From NCBI GenBank assembly GCA_026419785.1, contig JAODTK010000450.1, positions 1-64,000 of the forward strand: a stretch of DNA of 64,000 nucleotides, read 5' to 3'. Positions 35,701-47,837 of this stretch are shown here, piece after piece. Numbering within the stretch: the first letter of the stretch is position 1; each line of letters opens with the position of its first letter. Source of the DNA: Sclerodactyla briareus (lineage: Eukaryota; Echinodermata; Holothuroidea; Dendrochirotida; Sclerodactylidae). A model generated the notes under the pieces. That model saw nothing but the letters and a program-made list of their open reading frames with translations. It ran no database searches and was not told the DNA's origin. The translations under genes and the position numbers were made by a program.

Positions 35701-38700
35701 TCCTGAAACAAATCCAATGGCCTTACCCAAGGACCATTAACATGTAAATCAATTGAAAATCAATTGAAGCTAGTGGGGAGGAGAGGAGAAGAGGAGGAGG
35801 AATGCATTTCAAGAAACCATTGTGTTGAAATTCAGAAATGTGCCCTAGGGGGCTCAAGTCGGACCTGACACAAAAATCTGAACACCTCAAAGGTATAGCT
35901 ATTAGACCATCATTTGTGACCGAACTCAGCACTGTGCAATTGAATTTGTAGGAGATTGAAGATTGTGGCGGTATTTCATATAACGGGCCCGTTGGCCCAA
36001 ACTGGGCACTGGGCCGATAATTCCTGAACACCCCCAATGGCCCTCTACCCAAGGAACATTACATGTACTTTGAGAAAATTAGACGGTTGAAGCTTGTGGT
36101 AGGAGATCATTTCAAGTACCATTGTCTGAAATTTCATAAAATTGGCTCTCGGGCCCAAGATAACCTTTGGATCCCGAATCCTGAACACCCCGACGGGAAC
36201 GCTGTTACCCTCATTATGACCAAACAATCAGCACTGTGCACCACAATTTGTAGGAGAAGTAGCGTTTGCAATTTTTCCACTTATTGGCCCGTTGTGTCCC
36301 TTTAATGCCAATTGACCTTGACCTTCATGTTTTCAACAATGACCCAATCAGTCAATACATTGTGACCAAGTCCGGTCGAGTTCATCAAAGCACGAACCTT
36401 TTGTGGCCCAAAATGCGAAAGTTTACAGACTGGACAGATAGATAGATGCACGCACTTCGCACGCAATATATCCTTTGGCGTATTTTACGTACCCCTCACA
36501 TGTACTAATGAAATTCAGAACTGTTAGATATTCGAGCGACCTTTTTTTTTAAGATTCACGTCGGAAGAATCGGGCGAAGAAAATCTATACCTTGGGTCAT
36601 CTATAGAATGGACTAACTGGAGATATTTGGCGGTCCCTCACAAGTGGATTTCGACCACCCCCACGAAAGTGCACTCACTGCCCTTGAACTCGCATAAAGA
36701 AATCACAAGATTCGGAGTAGTTAATCGCATCTAAGGACTGTGAAATGCATGGTGTTTTTGCGGAGTGGTAAAATGCAGCCAGATTTCATCACAGGCAACC
36801 CGTAAATTTGAACATTCCCAAAGTGGGGAGAGCGTGAATTGGCGGTCATAGGCGTACGAGCGGAGAAGAAGGGGGAAGACTGCCGCCACACATTTTCTGA
36901 GATGAGAAATTCGGAAGGGGGGGGGGGGGAGAAAAAGAGGGGAGAGAAATACCGAAATCCGTGAGAAATTTGGCAAACGTGAATAAGGAGAAGTGGAACA
37001 AAAATGAACGAACATTCTGCTGCCAGAATTTTTCGATAAATGCCCGAAAAACATGCCAAACAAGAGCACCAATGGTGCTGGTGCCAAACTGCATGAACTG
37101 TACCAAGACCCTGTACAATTATGTGTTAATGTTCAGTCAGTTCCTGGCCAAGAAGGCATTGTTGAAGCGCGCTGTGCCTTTTTGCCAAGGGGATCCCTGT
37201 AACACCTTCGACAATGGGATCTTCACATGGCCAAAACTTTTTAGCGTAGTGACAATGTGACTCCCGGTTGTTCAACACCTCAAAGAATACCCATTGAAGA
37301 GAAGAGGCCAATTCACACCTGGCCCCTTGCGCCCCATTCGAACTTGACCTTCACAAGTCATAGAAGTCACGAACATTGGGGTCCAAGTTTGGTCACTCTC
37401 ATCAAATAAGAAAGACTTTGATGTTGTATCCAAATCTGCAAACGCTACAAGCACCTCTAAAGGAACATTATGACAGTTTTTTCAGAAAATCCAATGTCTT
37501 GTAGGAGATACCTCTGACATTTTCATACATCATAGCCTATATTGCACCTTGACCTTTGAACCGACTTCACGAAGTCCAACATGCCTCATGGGTCCTTAAT
37601 AACATGTCCAAGTTTGGTCGCCATCTGTCACAAAATGACTGTTTGGTAGCCAAAAAAGTCAATGTACACACTAGATAAATAGATAGGCTGTGGGCCCAAT
37701 GGGTCCTGTGGGCCAGAATTCTTGAAAAGTCTAGGTATGACTAATTCCATCATAGATCAAGCATCAGCATGCGAGGAGAACATTTTGCGTGATTGCACGT
37801 GTGACCCTCGGGCCCAAACTGGACCTGCTAGCCAAATTCCTGAATGTACGGCTACTAGACCCTCTTTAAGACCGAACATCAGCACGGACTTGTGCACAAA
37901 ATTTTGTAAATCATTGTTGCCATATTTAACATGATGGGCCCTAGGCCCCACGTGGGCCTTGCAGCCAGAAATTTGCAATCACCCCCAATGGACCACTCAC
38001 CGAGAGCATATGTAACTTTACAGAAAATCAATTGGTTCTTGTGGAGGAGATGCATTTCAAGACCACTGTGTGAAAGTTCCTTGAATTTTTTTTTTTTCAT
38101 GAAAATGGCCCTTGGGCCCAAATGGACCTTGGATCAACCACCCTGGGATGTACGATTGGTTAGAACTCATCATTATGACCGAATGTCATACTGTGCACTA
38201 AACTTTGTAAGATGAGAAGCATTTGCGTAATTCCTCATGGTGGGCCCTCGGCCCATATAGGCCTTGGGTCCTAACTCCCCTGTACACCCTGGCGTACAGC
38301 TATATGCCATCATTTGACTGAATTCAGCATGGTTCAACTAATTTATAGGAGATACAAGTGTTAACAGTATTTCAATACTGTGCCCTGGGCCCAAATTGGG
38401 CCCTGGCCCAAAATTCCTTACAAATCCAATGGCTCTCTACCCAAGGACCATTACATGTAACTTCAATGAAAATCATTGAGCTATGGGGAGGAGAGCATTT
38501 CAGAACCATTGGTGTGAAATTATCATAACGGGTCCTCGGCCCAGTCAGACCTTGGTAACGAAAATCCTAAACACCCCGATAGTATGTCTGTTTGACCCTC
38601 ATTATGACCAAACATCAGCATGTGCGAAAGTTGTAGGAGATACATACGTCTTTTGAAGAAAATTTCATTGAAGCTCGTGGTAGGAGATGCATTTCAAGTA

Positions 38701-38712
38701 CCATGAGTGCAT
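32770..38712 (+). repeat. Tandem duplication of a 2.75-kb unit (two copies plus partial third)
   Basis: Unit 1 runs about 32,770-35,540, unit 2 about 35,540-38,260, and a partial third follows to about 38,712. The offset is constant: 'caccccgaagg' at 33,405 versus 36,185, 'gacctttgaacctgaccgtcacg' at 34,790 versus 37,552, and 'gaccattaacatgtaa' types at 32,975, 35,735 and 38,445. Each unit holds family C segments, a GATA-like stretch (33,640; 36,430), a block shared with 12,471-12,900 (34,040; 36,830), a family-B-start-like piece (34,290; 37,063) and further C segments. Differences between units are mostly 1-2 base gaps. No frame is conserved. Confidence 0.8.
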
Positions 38713-38760
38713 TGGGCATCACAATAGCTCAACCACATAGGCTGGTTTTAGCTGAAAACA
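38713..38760 (+). repeat. Terminal hairpin closing family C
   Basis: 'agctcaaccacatagg' faces 'ctggttttagct' as an imperfect stem-loop, followed by GAAAA. Equivalent ends lie at 26,505-26,535 and 63,710-63,745. Sequence to the right (38,760-38,900) has no match elsewhere in the window, which places a boundary here. Confidence 0.5.
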
Positions 38761-38904
38761 GTCTTCCGGGTACCCCACTTCAAAAATTCGGCCAAAATTT
38801 CGGCCCCCTAAATTGGAAATGGTCCCGTATGCCCATTTGTATGACGGTCCCTTATTATAAGATTACACCAACTCACGGAAAACAGTCCACTTACTGTCCA
38901 TGAA

Positions 38905-41280
38905 GCTCATACATTCGCGAGAAAATCACAAGATCCTGAGTAGCAAGTCGCCATCTAAGACGTGAAAACGCAAGATGTTCTGGAATTAAGTGTTTTTTGG
39001 AGTGCTATGCTATATTGCACCAATTGCATCTAAGGCCAACGCAACAAGAGCACCATGGGCTGTAGCTCAAACTGCACAAAATGAACCAGACACTTCAAAA
39101 TATGTGTCATATGTTTGAGCTCATGAAGTGAGAAGGCAGTTTCAAACAATTGCCCTATTGTTGCCCCTGTTACAACCTTTTGACCTTGACTTCATAAGTC
39201 CACAGCTGTCTTAGAAGTCAATAAACATTGCTACTCAGTTCGGTCACATCCATCGAAGAATACCCAATGAGAGAGACAAGCGTGGTGATCTGTCCCAAGT
39301 GTCTCGCCCGCCTTGTGCAATCATGGTTTCTACCATAAAAATGAAGCAATTGACGAGACTAACTATACATGTTCGAGTTGAAGATTATTTTTTTAACAAC
39401 TCTGAGAGAGAATTCCCCACCATTGGAAATGCCATGTAAAATTTGTTACTGGTCCACCTACATTGGCATATTTTTATCTGAAATCTAGTCAGTTCATGAA
39501 ACCTGCCTCTTGATTATATGCCGAAGTCAAACCACATCATTATAGCTCTTATGGTCACCTGGCGTCTCTTTCTAAGGCGTAAACAATGAAATCTAATGGA
39601 CTGGGCAAATTATCATTAATTATGGTGACTGGTACCTTAATTCTGGTTAGATCACCTCACCTAACTTTTGTTGCCATTAATGTGATCAATCAGCTATCGC
39701 TGAAACCTACGAAAACATTCCATTATTTCATTGTGGCGCTTTCCTGGTTCTGCTAATTGCATGTGCAGTGGAAATGTAAGTATCTGTCTGAGAATGGTTT
39801 CACAATAAGTCTTGTGCAGTCGGCTGTAAACAGTCACATGGAGAGAATGCTTTGCTTCTCCAGTTTCTGAGGAAGTGGTCGGAGCCTGGGATTCCTGATT
39901 GTCTGTTGGTTGAAACTGTACCATGGTGGTCCCTGGGAATAGACAGGTTACACCCTGCCTTGATAAGCATTTGACCCCTTCTTAGAAGATTTATGTGAGT
40001 TATCAAGTCAAAAATAACCAGGAGTTCCTAGATGAGGGCTTGAATGCTTCTGATGTTGTTGAAAAGCTTAATCAGCCAATAAGATCAGAAGAAGCCTCTG
40101 GGCAGAGAAATGGAATAATGGGTGAAATTGTGTTACACACTGATGCCTAACTTACCGTTCTTTTTTGTTTATGGTACTGATATCATACTGGATATATCGA
40201 GACAAATCAGCTAGTTACATGAGAAGTATCTGCAGTTTTAGTTTCAATTTTAGCATTGTAGTTTCTATGTTACGTTCAAACGATATTCGCTCCTCATAAT
40301 CATTAGATGTGGCTGTTGTGTAAAATACCCAATGCAAGATGGGCCGGTAGCCTGGAAGCCCTGAATGCCATGACCATCGGCTTTGGCAATGGCCCTGACC
40401 CAAAATTTGACGTCTTTTCAAGGCCAGCTCTGAGTGGAGGCAGAACTCGTAAGTTTTGCAATTGTACTTGATATATATGTCATTTTGTTACAAAGCCATG
40501 GGTCTGTGGCTACTGTGGCACAGATTGTATTATAATGAAGGCTACGGCACAGTTGCCTATTCCCAGCCTCATACTGAGGAGAAGGGATTGTTTGTCCGGG
40601 TATTTTTTCTATTGTACTGATCCAACATTATCGAAGGGAGGGTAACTTGTGTCATATTCATACAAGCATTCAAACAGAATACTCCTGAATGGGTAGGTGA
40701 GTGGGTTGGCAAGTTTTTTCGGGGGAAGTGTCAACTCATCCCAGCCTATTCCAGCCTCAGATTGGGGAGAGGGGATTGGTGTTAGGGTATTTTTTCTATT
40801 GTACTTGAACCAACATTTTCAGAGGGAGGGTACTTTTCTCATGTCCATACAAGCTTACACCAATAATTCTGGGTAGAGAAGTTGGGGTTAGCAAGATTTT
40901 TCGGAGTAAGGGTCAACTGCCTTCCATATTGAGCATTGTTCTATATGGATCCTAAATGTATAGCGTGCTTACACTTGCTAGGGAAGCTGTGGGATTGTTG
41001 GCGTTGCTGAAATTGCAATTGCACTGTATATTTTTCAAACACACTCATTCTATTTTCTTAATCTTATACGTTACAATTGCACTTTTTGCCTTTTCGGGGT
41101 TTATTTTTTTTATTATACCGAACTAAGAGCTACTCTAAAATTGACTTTTACTCTAAATTCGAAAATTCTAAAGGCTACCCCACACTTTGCCTTCCATCTC
41201 CACACAACCGGCAGTTACTGGCTGCATCTGCAATAAAACTTCGCATTCTGTCTTTAGGGGTGGAGGGGTGGCAGGGATTC
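38905..41280 (+). repeat. Family B module, copy 3
   Basis: Closest in structure to copy 1 (18,345-21,300). All landmarks are present: the motif at 39,294-39,326, 'gaattccccaccattggaaatgcc', the 'ggagcctgggattcctgattgtc' block, 'aagatcagaagaagcctctgggcag' (40,081) and 'ctgcatctgcaataaa' (41,222). The start (38,905-39,010) also matches 33,900-33,990 and 36,690-36,760 (aaatcacaagat..gagtag..tcgc.atctaag), which links families B and C. Confidence 0.75.
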
Positions 41281-42605
41281 AGTCAGTACTTGGCACTAAA
41301 ACCTGTAAGAGGAAAGCATTTTTTTTTAATTTCCACATATGGGCTCTCAGGCCCACCTGTGACTTGGGCCCCCCAATCCCTAGTCACCATGAAGGTATGG
41401 CTATTATACGGCCTTAGTCCTAACATTGGCACTGTGGCAACTAGATTTGTAGCAATCTATATTTCGCAGTATTTCTTATGATGAGCCCTAGGGCCCAACT
41501 GGGCCTTGGGCCCTAAATCCATGTACAGCCAAAATGGCCCTCTACTGAAGGACCATTACATAACGTTGACGCCCTATGGTCCGAGTCCAGACCGTGGAAC
41601 AGAAAATCCTCAACAGCCCCAAAAGTATGTCTATCACCTCATTATGCCCGAACATCGCACTGCGCAACTGAATTTGTAGAGATAAAAGATTTGCAGTTGT
41701 CATGTATGGGGCCCTTGCCCAAAACTGGGCCCTGGACCCAAAATTGCCGATGGCTGTCTACCCCATTTACATGTACTTTCAAGCAAGAGTTGAATCTTTG
41801 GAAGATGCCTTTCAAGTACCATTTTGTGAACTTCATGAAATGGGCAGACAGCCCAAGTAGGACCTTAGACTAAAAATTCCTTAGCACCCCAACGTTATAT
41901 GCTGTCAGACCACATTATGAAACTGAATGTCCGCACTGTGCAATAAAATTTGTACAAAGAGAAGATTTTGCGAATCCACAGTGATGGCCCCGGGCCCACA
42001 CTTGCCTTGAACCTAATTTCCCTGTGCACTCTAAAGATATGCTATTAGACCCCATTACGACTGAACAATCAGCCCTGTGCACAAAATTGTAGGATATACC
42101 AATTTTATGGTATTTCATATAAGGGGCTCTTGGGCCCAAAAAGGGTCCTGAGCCCAAAATTCCGACACCCCCGGTATCCCTCTACCCAAGGACTCATTAC
42201 ATGTACCTAGAAGAACATCAATGACTCGTGTGGTAGGAGATGCATTTCAGTACTATTGTGTGAAATGTCATAAGATGGCCCCGTGGTCCCGAGTGGGGCC
42301 TGGACCAAAAAATCCGAACCCCCGAAGGTACGGCTGTTAACTCATCATATAAGGACCGAACATCCAGCACTGTGCACAAAAAGTGTAGGGGGAGATACAT
42401 TCTGAAATTGCACACATAATGGCCTATACAGCCCCTTTAATGGGCTTTGACCTGACCTTCACAAGGTCAACATTCCCAAGGGTAATGAACATTGTTCCTA
42501 GTTTGGTCGACATCCATCCCAGACTGTTTGGGAGCCAAAAGGCATTGTTAACACAAAGATGATAGATAGATAGATAGATAGATTAGATAGATATAGATAG
42601 TCATT
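41281..42605 (+). repeat. Family C array 3 ending in GATA microsatellite
   Basis: Follows family B copy 3 after a junction near 41,280. The units closely track array 1: 'caccatgaaggtatggctattata', 'gatgagccctagggccc', 'gcaactgaatttgtag', 'cccaaaactgggccctggaccc', 'gcactgtgcaataaaatttgta', and the ending 'ttggtcgacatccatc' plus (GATA)n at 42,559-42,600. B then C then GATA is therefore seen twice (18.3-26.5 kb with inserts, and 38.9-42.6 kb). Confidence 0.7.
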
Positions 42606-44529
42606 GAAGGCCAAGTAGTCCACAGGCATCTTTCAGATAGATAAGCTATTTTCAAGACCTCCTGCTCTTCACCCCCATGATTGCATAGATGCTACCCAGA
42701 TAAGATGGATGAATGCTGGGGAACTCCGAAGCTGAATGGGGACTGCCCCCCCAAAAATACTGCATGTCATGAAAACCACGAGCCTAGGCATAACCTTCGA
42801 TAGGGGGCAGGCAGAGCAATATCCTCGCAGCTCCAACGAATCATGGAAAGAATGTTGAAGAATCATGGGGACATTCCAATTCATCATAAATTAAAGGGTC
42901 CACGAGACCGAAGGTTTGGCCGGGATCGAATAGTCCTGCCAATAGTTTGTTTGCGTTGGTAACCTCACCCACTATTAAAGAGGCTTTGCCTAATTTCGTG
43001 TTCTTGGTGTGGAGTCGCAGTGACAAAAGAGTTCAGTCTATGCTATCCATCTATCTATCTAGGTACTAGGTAGGGTTGGGGGTTGTTAGGTAGGGTTAGT
43101 AGGGTCTTGGTAGTCGTGGGTGCGGAGTAGGTGAGTATTCATGCAGTCGGTGGGTGCATACGTCGAAGCGTAACCCACCAGGGTGACCAATAAATTTTAA
43201 CGAACTGGTGAAAGTAGCTGATAGCCCACACCGTATATACATCCCTGGCTGGCAAACTGTCCGAACGAACGAGAGCTCCAAGAAGAACAGCGTAACCACA
43301 GCAGAGAGCATGAGAACGATACGGTAGGAGAAACGCCCGAAAAAACAAATAACGAGCTGTAGAACCCCTTTATCTTCGTATATCTACCTTCCTTACAGAT
43401 CTACAGCGCTTTGGTAATATAAGAACATGTTATCCAATGTTTGTTCTAGAGCGCTGCATGGGCCTTCCCATACATCTGGTAGTGTTTCGGCAATTCAGAT
43501 AACAGAAATGAGTTACGAATCTATTCCGGCAATGAAGGCTTTTATGTACTTTCTCCAAGTTATCCAGTGAGTGTTTTATCATTGGATGGGTTGGTAGACA
43601 TAAAGGCAAAGTCAGTTCTTTAACCTAGTCATAACATTACCTCTATCACCATCAATTGGCAGTGGTTCAAAGCCATGATCTACAGAATGATAGGATGCAC
43701 CTCTCCCGTATATACCATCATGGTAAAAATATCAAAGCCTATTAATAAGTGGTCCGGTATTCCCACGATAGTAACGTGGTGCTGGTGTTGTACACTGCTT
43801 CACTGGAGCAATTGTGGTATCTAGCAAAATCTACGACGCTGGGTCAGAGAAGTATCGGCTTTCTATTCAGGTCGTCGGTATATTTTTGACTGCATTGGGC
43901 ACTATGATGTCATCTCGGCAGAGGAAAAAAAAGCCCACCCCAAAAAAAAAACAAGAAAAAACCCCCCCCCCCCCCCCCCCCCCCCCCCCAACCCCCCACC
44001 AAAATAAATAAGATCGTTGGGCCTGAAAAATGTTTTCAAGGGTCGTATACTGTGGACCCCGAGATATGACCCTGTCGGGTTCGGCCCAAAACACCACCAT
44101 ATGTCTGTTTCCCGTCGGTACAAGTAGCCACATAGTCCATTTCAGTGTGTGTGTTTTAATTCGTAAAGAGCTGGTCTCAATTAACTCTTCTAGTCCAAAA
44201 CGAGTACGTAGCACTGCGTAAGTGATTGTCCAAGTGGTTGTCATTATTCTCTTAGAGTATAAGATATTTGTCTTGCAATTGTATGAAAGCAATCCCTACT
44301 TCCCCAGGCTGTTTATTACATGATGCTCCTTTGGCGGAGCCACAGTAAACAATATGAACCCGTTTCTTTGCGTTTAAAAGTTACCTTTTACGAGTTATAC
44401 AAGTGTTTCCAAGATTTTGGCCAACGGACCACATGTTCCGGAGGCCTATGCCACGTATCATTCCACTCTCTGTGGGGAGGATTCCTTCTGAAGTTGCCTG
44501 CGGTATGTTTTATAAGTCTTGGAGGAGAC
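42606..44529. other. Unrecognised DNA with microsatellites and poly-C
   Basis: Inverted ATCT repeats at 43,045-43,062 face the GATA run at 42,559-42,600. A TAGGTAGGGTTGG-type degenerate telomere-like stretch spans 43,061-43,108. A C-run of about 27 bases lies at 43,963-43,989. Minus-strand frames at 42,669-42,887 and 42,841-43,026 have no recognised domain. Confidence 0.45.
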
Positions 44530-44978
44530 CAGTAAACTCTCACTCATTAAGGGACAAGTCGATCGCCAAAAAGTGTCTAGCTGCATTGCTGCGATCGGTG
44601 GCTTTCTCTTATTACTACACTACACAACTATACACAACCACAGTTCCATGCGACCATCGTCATGTCAAACGAATCACATATTTCAACATATAACACATGA
44701 AATTCCTAAAATAACTGACCACTAATTTTGACTCTTATTACAAAAGTTCCTAATTGTCTTTTTTTTTTTTTTTTTTCTCTTCATGCCCCCCCACTCTTCT
44801 TCCATAAATACCCACATTTGAATGAAGTCTTATCACTCAGTCAACTCACCTCTATGACCCAAAAAATCAACTTGAAATGTTCAAATCCAGTAGCCTGCCC
44901 GGGCTTCTTTGTGCCTTTCAAATTCATTCCCTGCATTTTCATTGCCGTTTATTTCCCAAGCAGCCAGGAAATGCCACC

Positions 44979-45009
<31 letters not shown>

Positions 45010-45795
45010 ACCCCCCCCCCCCCCCCCCCCACCGTAATGAGAGGGTTTGCTTGTGTGCACAGTTATGCAGCACAAGAGCTATGGTTTAATCGTTTCTCAG
45101 TGCTTATCAGAAACTATTATAATATGATGGGATTCAATCAAATTCAGAAACATCAAACACATCAGATAAGAAAATGTTCACAAGCCAGGCACCACATACC
45201 TACTGAGTTTGGGAGAATTCTTACCAAGTTGGAAATGCGAGTAAATATGCAAATCAGGCACATACAATCAGCTTATAACAGCAGTAAAAATGTCACAGGA
45301 GCTAGGCTTACTCGTTCTCAGTTGTTTTTTTTCTAACAGAAGCTACTATATGATGGAATTAAATTCCTGACATCAAACAATAGATCCAGAAAATGTTGAA
45401 CGACCATACCTACTGAGTTTGGCGAAATTATTACCAAGTTGGAAATTTGGAATATATTTGCATAAGTAGGCACATACAATGATCTACTGACCCCAGCGGT
45501 ACTTTCAAAAATATGCCAAATGATCTGGACAGAAGGGGATCACATCTACCAAGTTTGTGGAACATCAAGAACAGTTTCAAAAATTGCATAAAAATAGCAA
45601 CAAAGAAATCATTTATTTTTTTTTTTTTTTTTTTAAATGACCTCCACTGACCCCGAATTCACTTTCAAATTATCACTCGGGAACCATGGTGGACCACATC
45701 CACCAAGTTTATCGTGGTGAAAAAAAAAAATTCGCATAAATTATGCAAATTAGACCACTTAATCAGTATTATTTCAGGCTGAACAATCTAATCAG
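44530..45795 (+). repeat. Dispersed duplication, copy 2 (pairs with 4,365-5,720)
   Basis: Contains the same three ordered blocks as 4,365-5,720, starting at the GCGATC core motif (44,568-44,601) and ending in family D units (near 45,640-45,780: 'gacctccactgaccccgaattcactttcaa', then the 'gcataaattatgcaaattagaccac' word). Poly-T (44,760-44,777) and two long C-runs (44,982-45,030) interrupt it. The C-runs produce a 202-codon proline-rich frame, which I regard as an artefact. Within 45,100-45,480 a 'tacctactgagtttgg..aattcttaccaagttggaaat' unit is itself repeated twice. Confidence 0.65.
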
Positions 45796-46053
45796 TTCAT
45801 TTACCCGTCATCCAGGGCTAATGCCCAAACTACTCACTGTAGCAAAACGGTTCTTGCGTAATCTTACTAACGAGCGTAAACGATAAATTACCTAAAAGAA
45901 GCTAATTACCTAACTTAATTAATGACTTAGCTGCCCAAAAATCAGATCATGTACACCCAAACCCCGATGCTACACACAAAATGTCGCCTAATCGGCTCAC
46001 GGTTTGTGTGAGAAACCCTGTAACTGCCGAGAGTGGAGAAAAATGTGTGACAT

Positions 46054-46085
<32 letters not shown>

Positions 46086-46165
46086 CACACATACAACACA
46101 ACACACAGCCTAGTGACAACTACAAACCCAGTCTCTTCTGAATGTCTTAGGCGAGACAAAAACAC
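45796..46165 (+). repeat. Family E end with CA microsatellite and hairpin
   Basis: Full order is kept: 'atctaatcagttcatttacccgtcatccag', 'acggttcttgcgtaatcttactaacgagcg', 'aattacctaactt', 'caaaaatcagatcatgtacacccaaaccccgatgctac', (CA)n at 46,053-46,092, and the GTCTCTTCTGAA..GGCGAGAC palindrome at 46,131-46,157 followed by AAAAA. It follows family D directly, as at 29.5-30.2 kb and 55.3-55.8 kb. Confidence 0.65.
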
Positions 46166-47720
46166 AATTGTCTGAAAAAAAATAATTTTTTTCGAAAAGC
46201 TATCTGTTGTAATAAAGTTGCTTCGAACAATGGTGTAAATACTTATTGGTATATGAAATATCAGTAAAAAAAAAAAAAAAATAGAAGCGAAAACTAGTAA
46301 ATGATTACAATTGTGAAACAGGGATGTCAAATTGTGACGCGACGGGGACGTGACAGAAGGGCATTTTGGTCACTTTTTCATCCTACCTAATTAGAATTTT
46401 AAACTATCAAATTTTCATTATGAGGTGATTTATCAATGGGCATAATGAGAGTCAATGGCCACTACCAACAAAAAAATCAAAGTTGTAAAAAATATCTAAT
46501 CAGTCCAAATGTCCAATCAGAAAATGGGACTGGACAGGACGTGGCGGGACGGGAGTGACATTTTTGTGTTCCGGTTTTTCAGTTTCTGTTATCAATTGAA
46601 TGTGCAAAAAGGGAAAGTTACATGTGGCCCACAATGGTGAAACCCATTGAAGCTACAAACGAGAAAGAGTTGAGAACCATGAGATGTAAAATCACCTGGG
46701 AGACAATGAATTTAAAATGGGCGTGATTATTGGAGGGGAGTTTTCCGAGGGAAGTAATATATTAAGTGTTATCAGAGAAGGTGGAGGTAAAGTGAGTCTG
46801 ATCCATTTTGTTACATTGTGATAGGACCGAGACAAATTTTAACTTCCTAGGCTTGAAATCACGCCCCATTTAATACCCACCAATTAGCTTGGCTGTAAGT
46901 ACCTCAATTATGGCCAAACTGTAACGAAGCTACAGATACCCAAAGAGGGAAAAGGGGGGGGGGGGGGGGGGTGTGCAAAATTATGCCATTATTTGAGAAC
47001 ATAGCTATAGGCCTAACATCTCAATTATGGGCCGTGGAAGTTTCTATTGGGACTACATATCTCTACAGTGTCCAAAACAAACTCGTTCGGCTCAAAATTG
47101 TAGGCTTTCACACTTCCAAGCGATTATGTACAAGACATACAATTTATTGCCCATGGGTTAGGCCTATGGGGCTTTTTTATGTTTTTGTTGACAGAAGGGA
47201 CATTCACAACAACATTTGAAAGTAGAGGCATTCAGTCAAAATACATCTACTGGGTAAATACTTTATTCTGGATTGGCAAGAAGTAGACCAAAGCTTGAAT
47301 AAGCCAAAAAAAATAAAAAGAATTTGGAATGATGTTTTATTTAACTTTGGAAAATGATAATATCTGCATATTTAGTTTAATGGATTTTTTAACCTTTAAA
47401 TCCTCTCAACTTCAAATTTCATAAAAGCAGATATATTATAGTGCCCAAAACCGAAAGATGGTTCAGAAGCCGGCATTGTTACTTGACAGAGAAATATTAA
47501 TATTAGTGAGTGACATAGAAAACAACTTCGAAAATTCTTCCACTTGCAAACATTTCTGTGGAGTATCCTAATATACTCAGAAAGGAATCATCAAACGTCA
47601 GAGTCTGTTCCACACTTCCACTGACCTTTAAGTTTTAAGACGTCGGAAAGAATTACGACCAGTATCCCTGCCCCACGCTAATGTTAGGAAGAAGTTGTTT
47701 TAGTTTGTTATTGTAAATTA
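46166..47720. other. Unrecognised spacer
   Basis: Poly-A at 46,266-46,281 and a G-run at 46,955-46,971. No gene, RNA gene or repeat family seen. Confidence 0.4.
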
Positions 47721-47737
47721 TAAATGACCCCCTTTTT

Positions 47738-47795
47738 GTCTCGCCTGAACTTGTTCAAGGAGAGACTAGTGGTCACTCTGTTGTGTGTGTGTCTC

Positions 47796-47837
<42 letters not shown>

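Noticed and set aside
43061-43108. Telomere repeat
   Set aside because: Only degenerate TAGGTAGGGTT-type words over about 45 bp, with no regular TTAGGG period.
44728-45336. 202-codon frame with long proline run
   Set aside because: The length comes from poly-C runs at 44,982-45,030 and a poly-T run; the paired copy at 4,365-5,720 has no matching frame.
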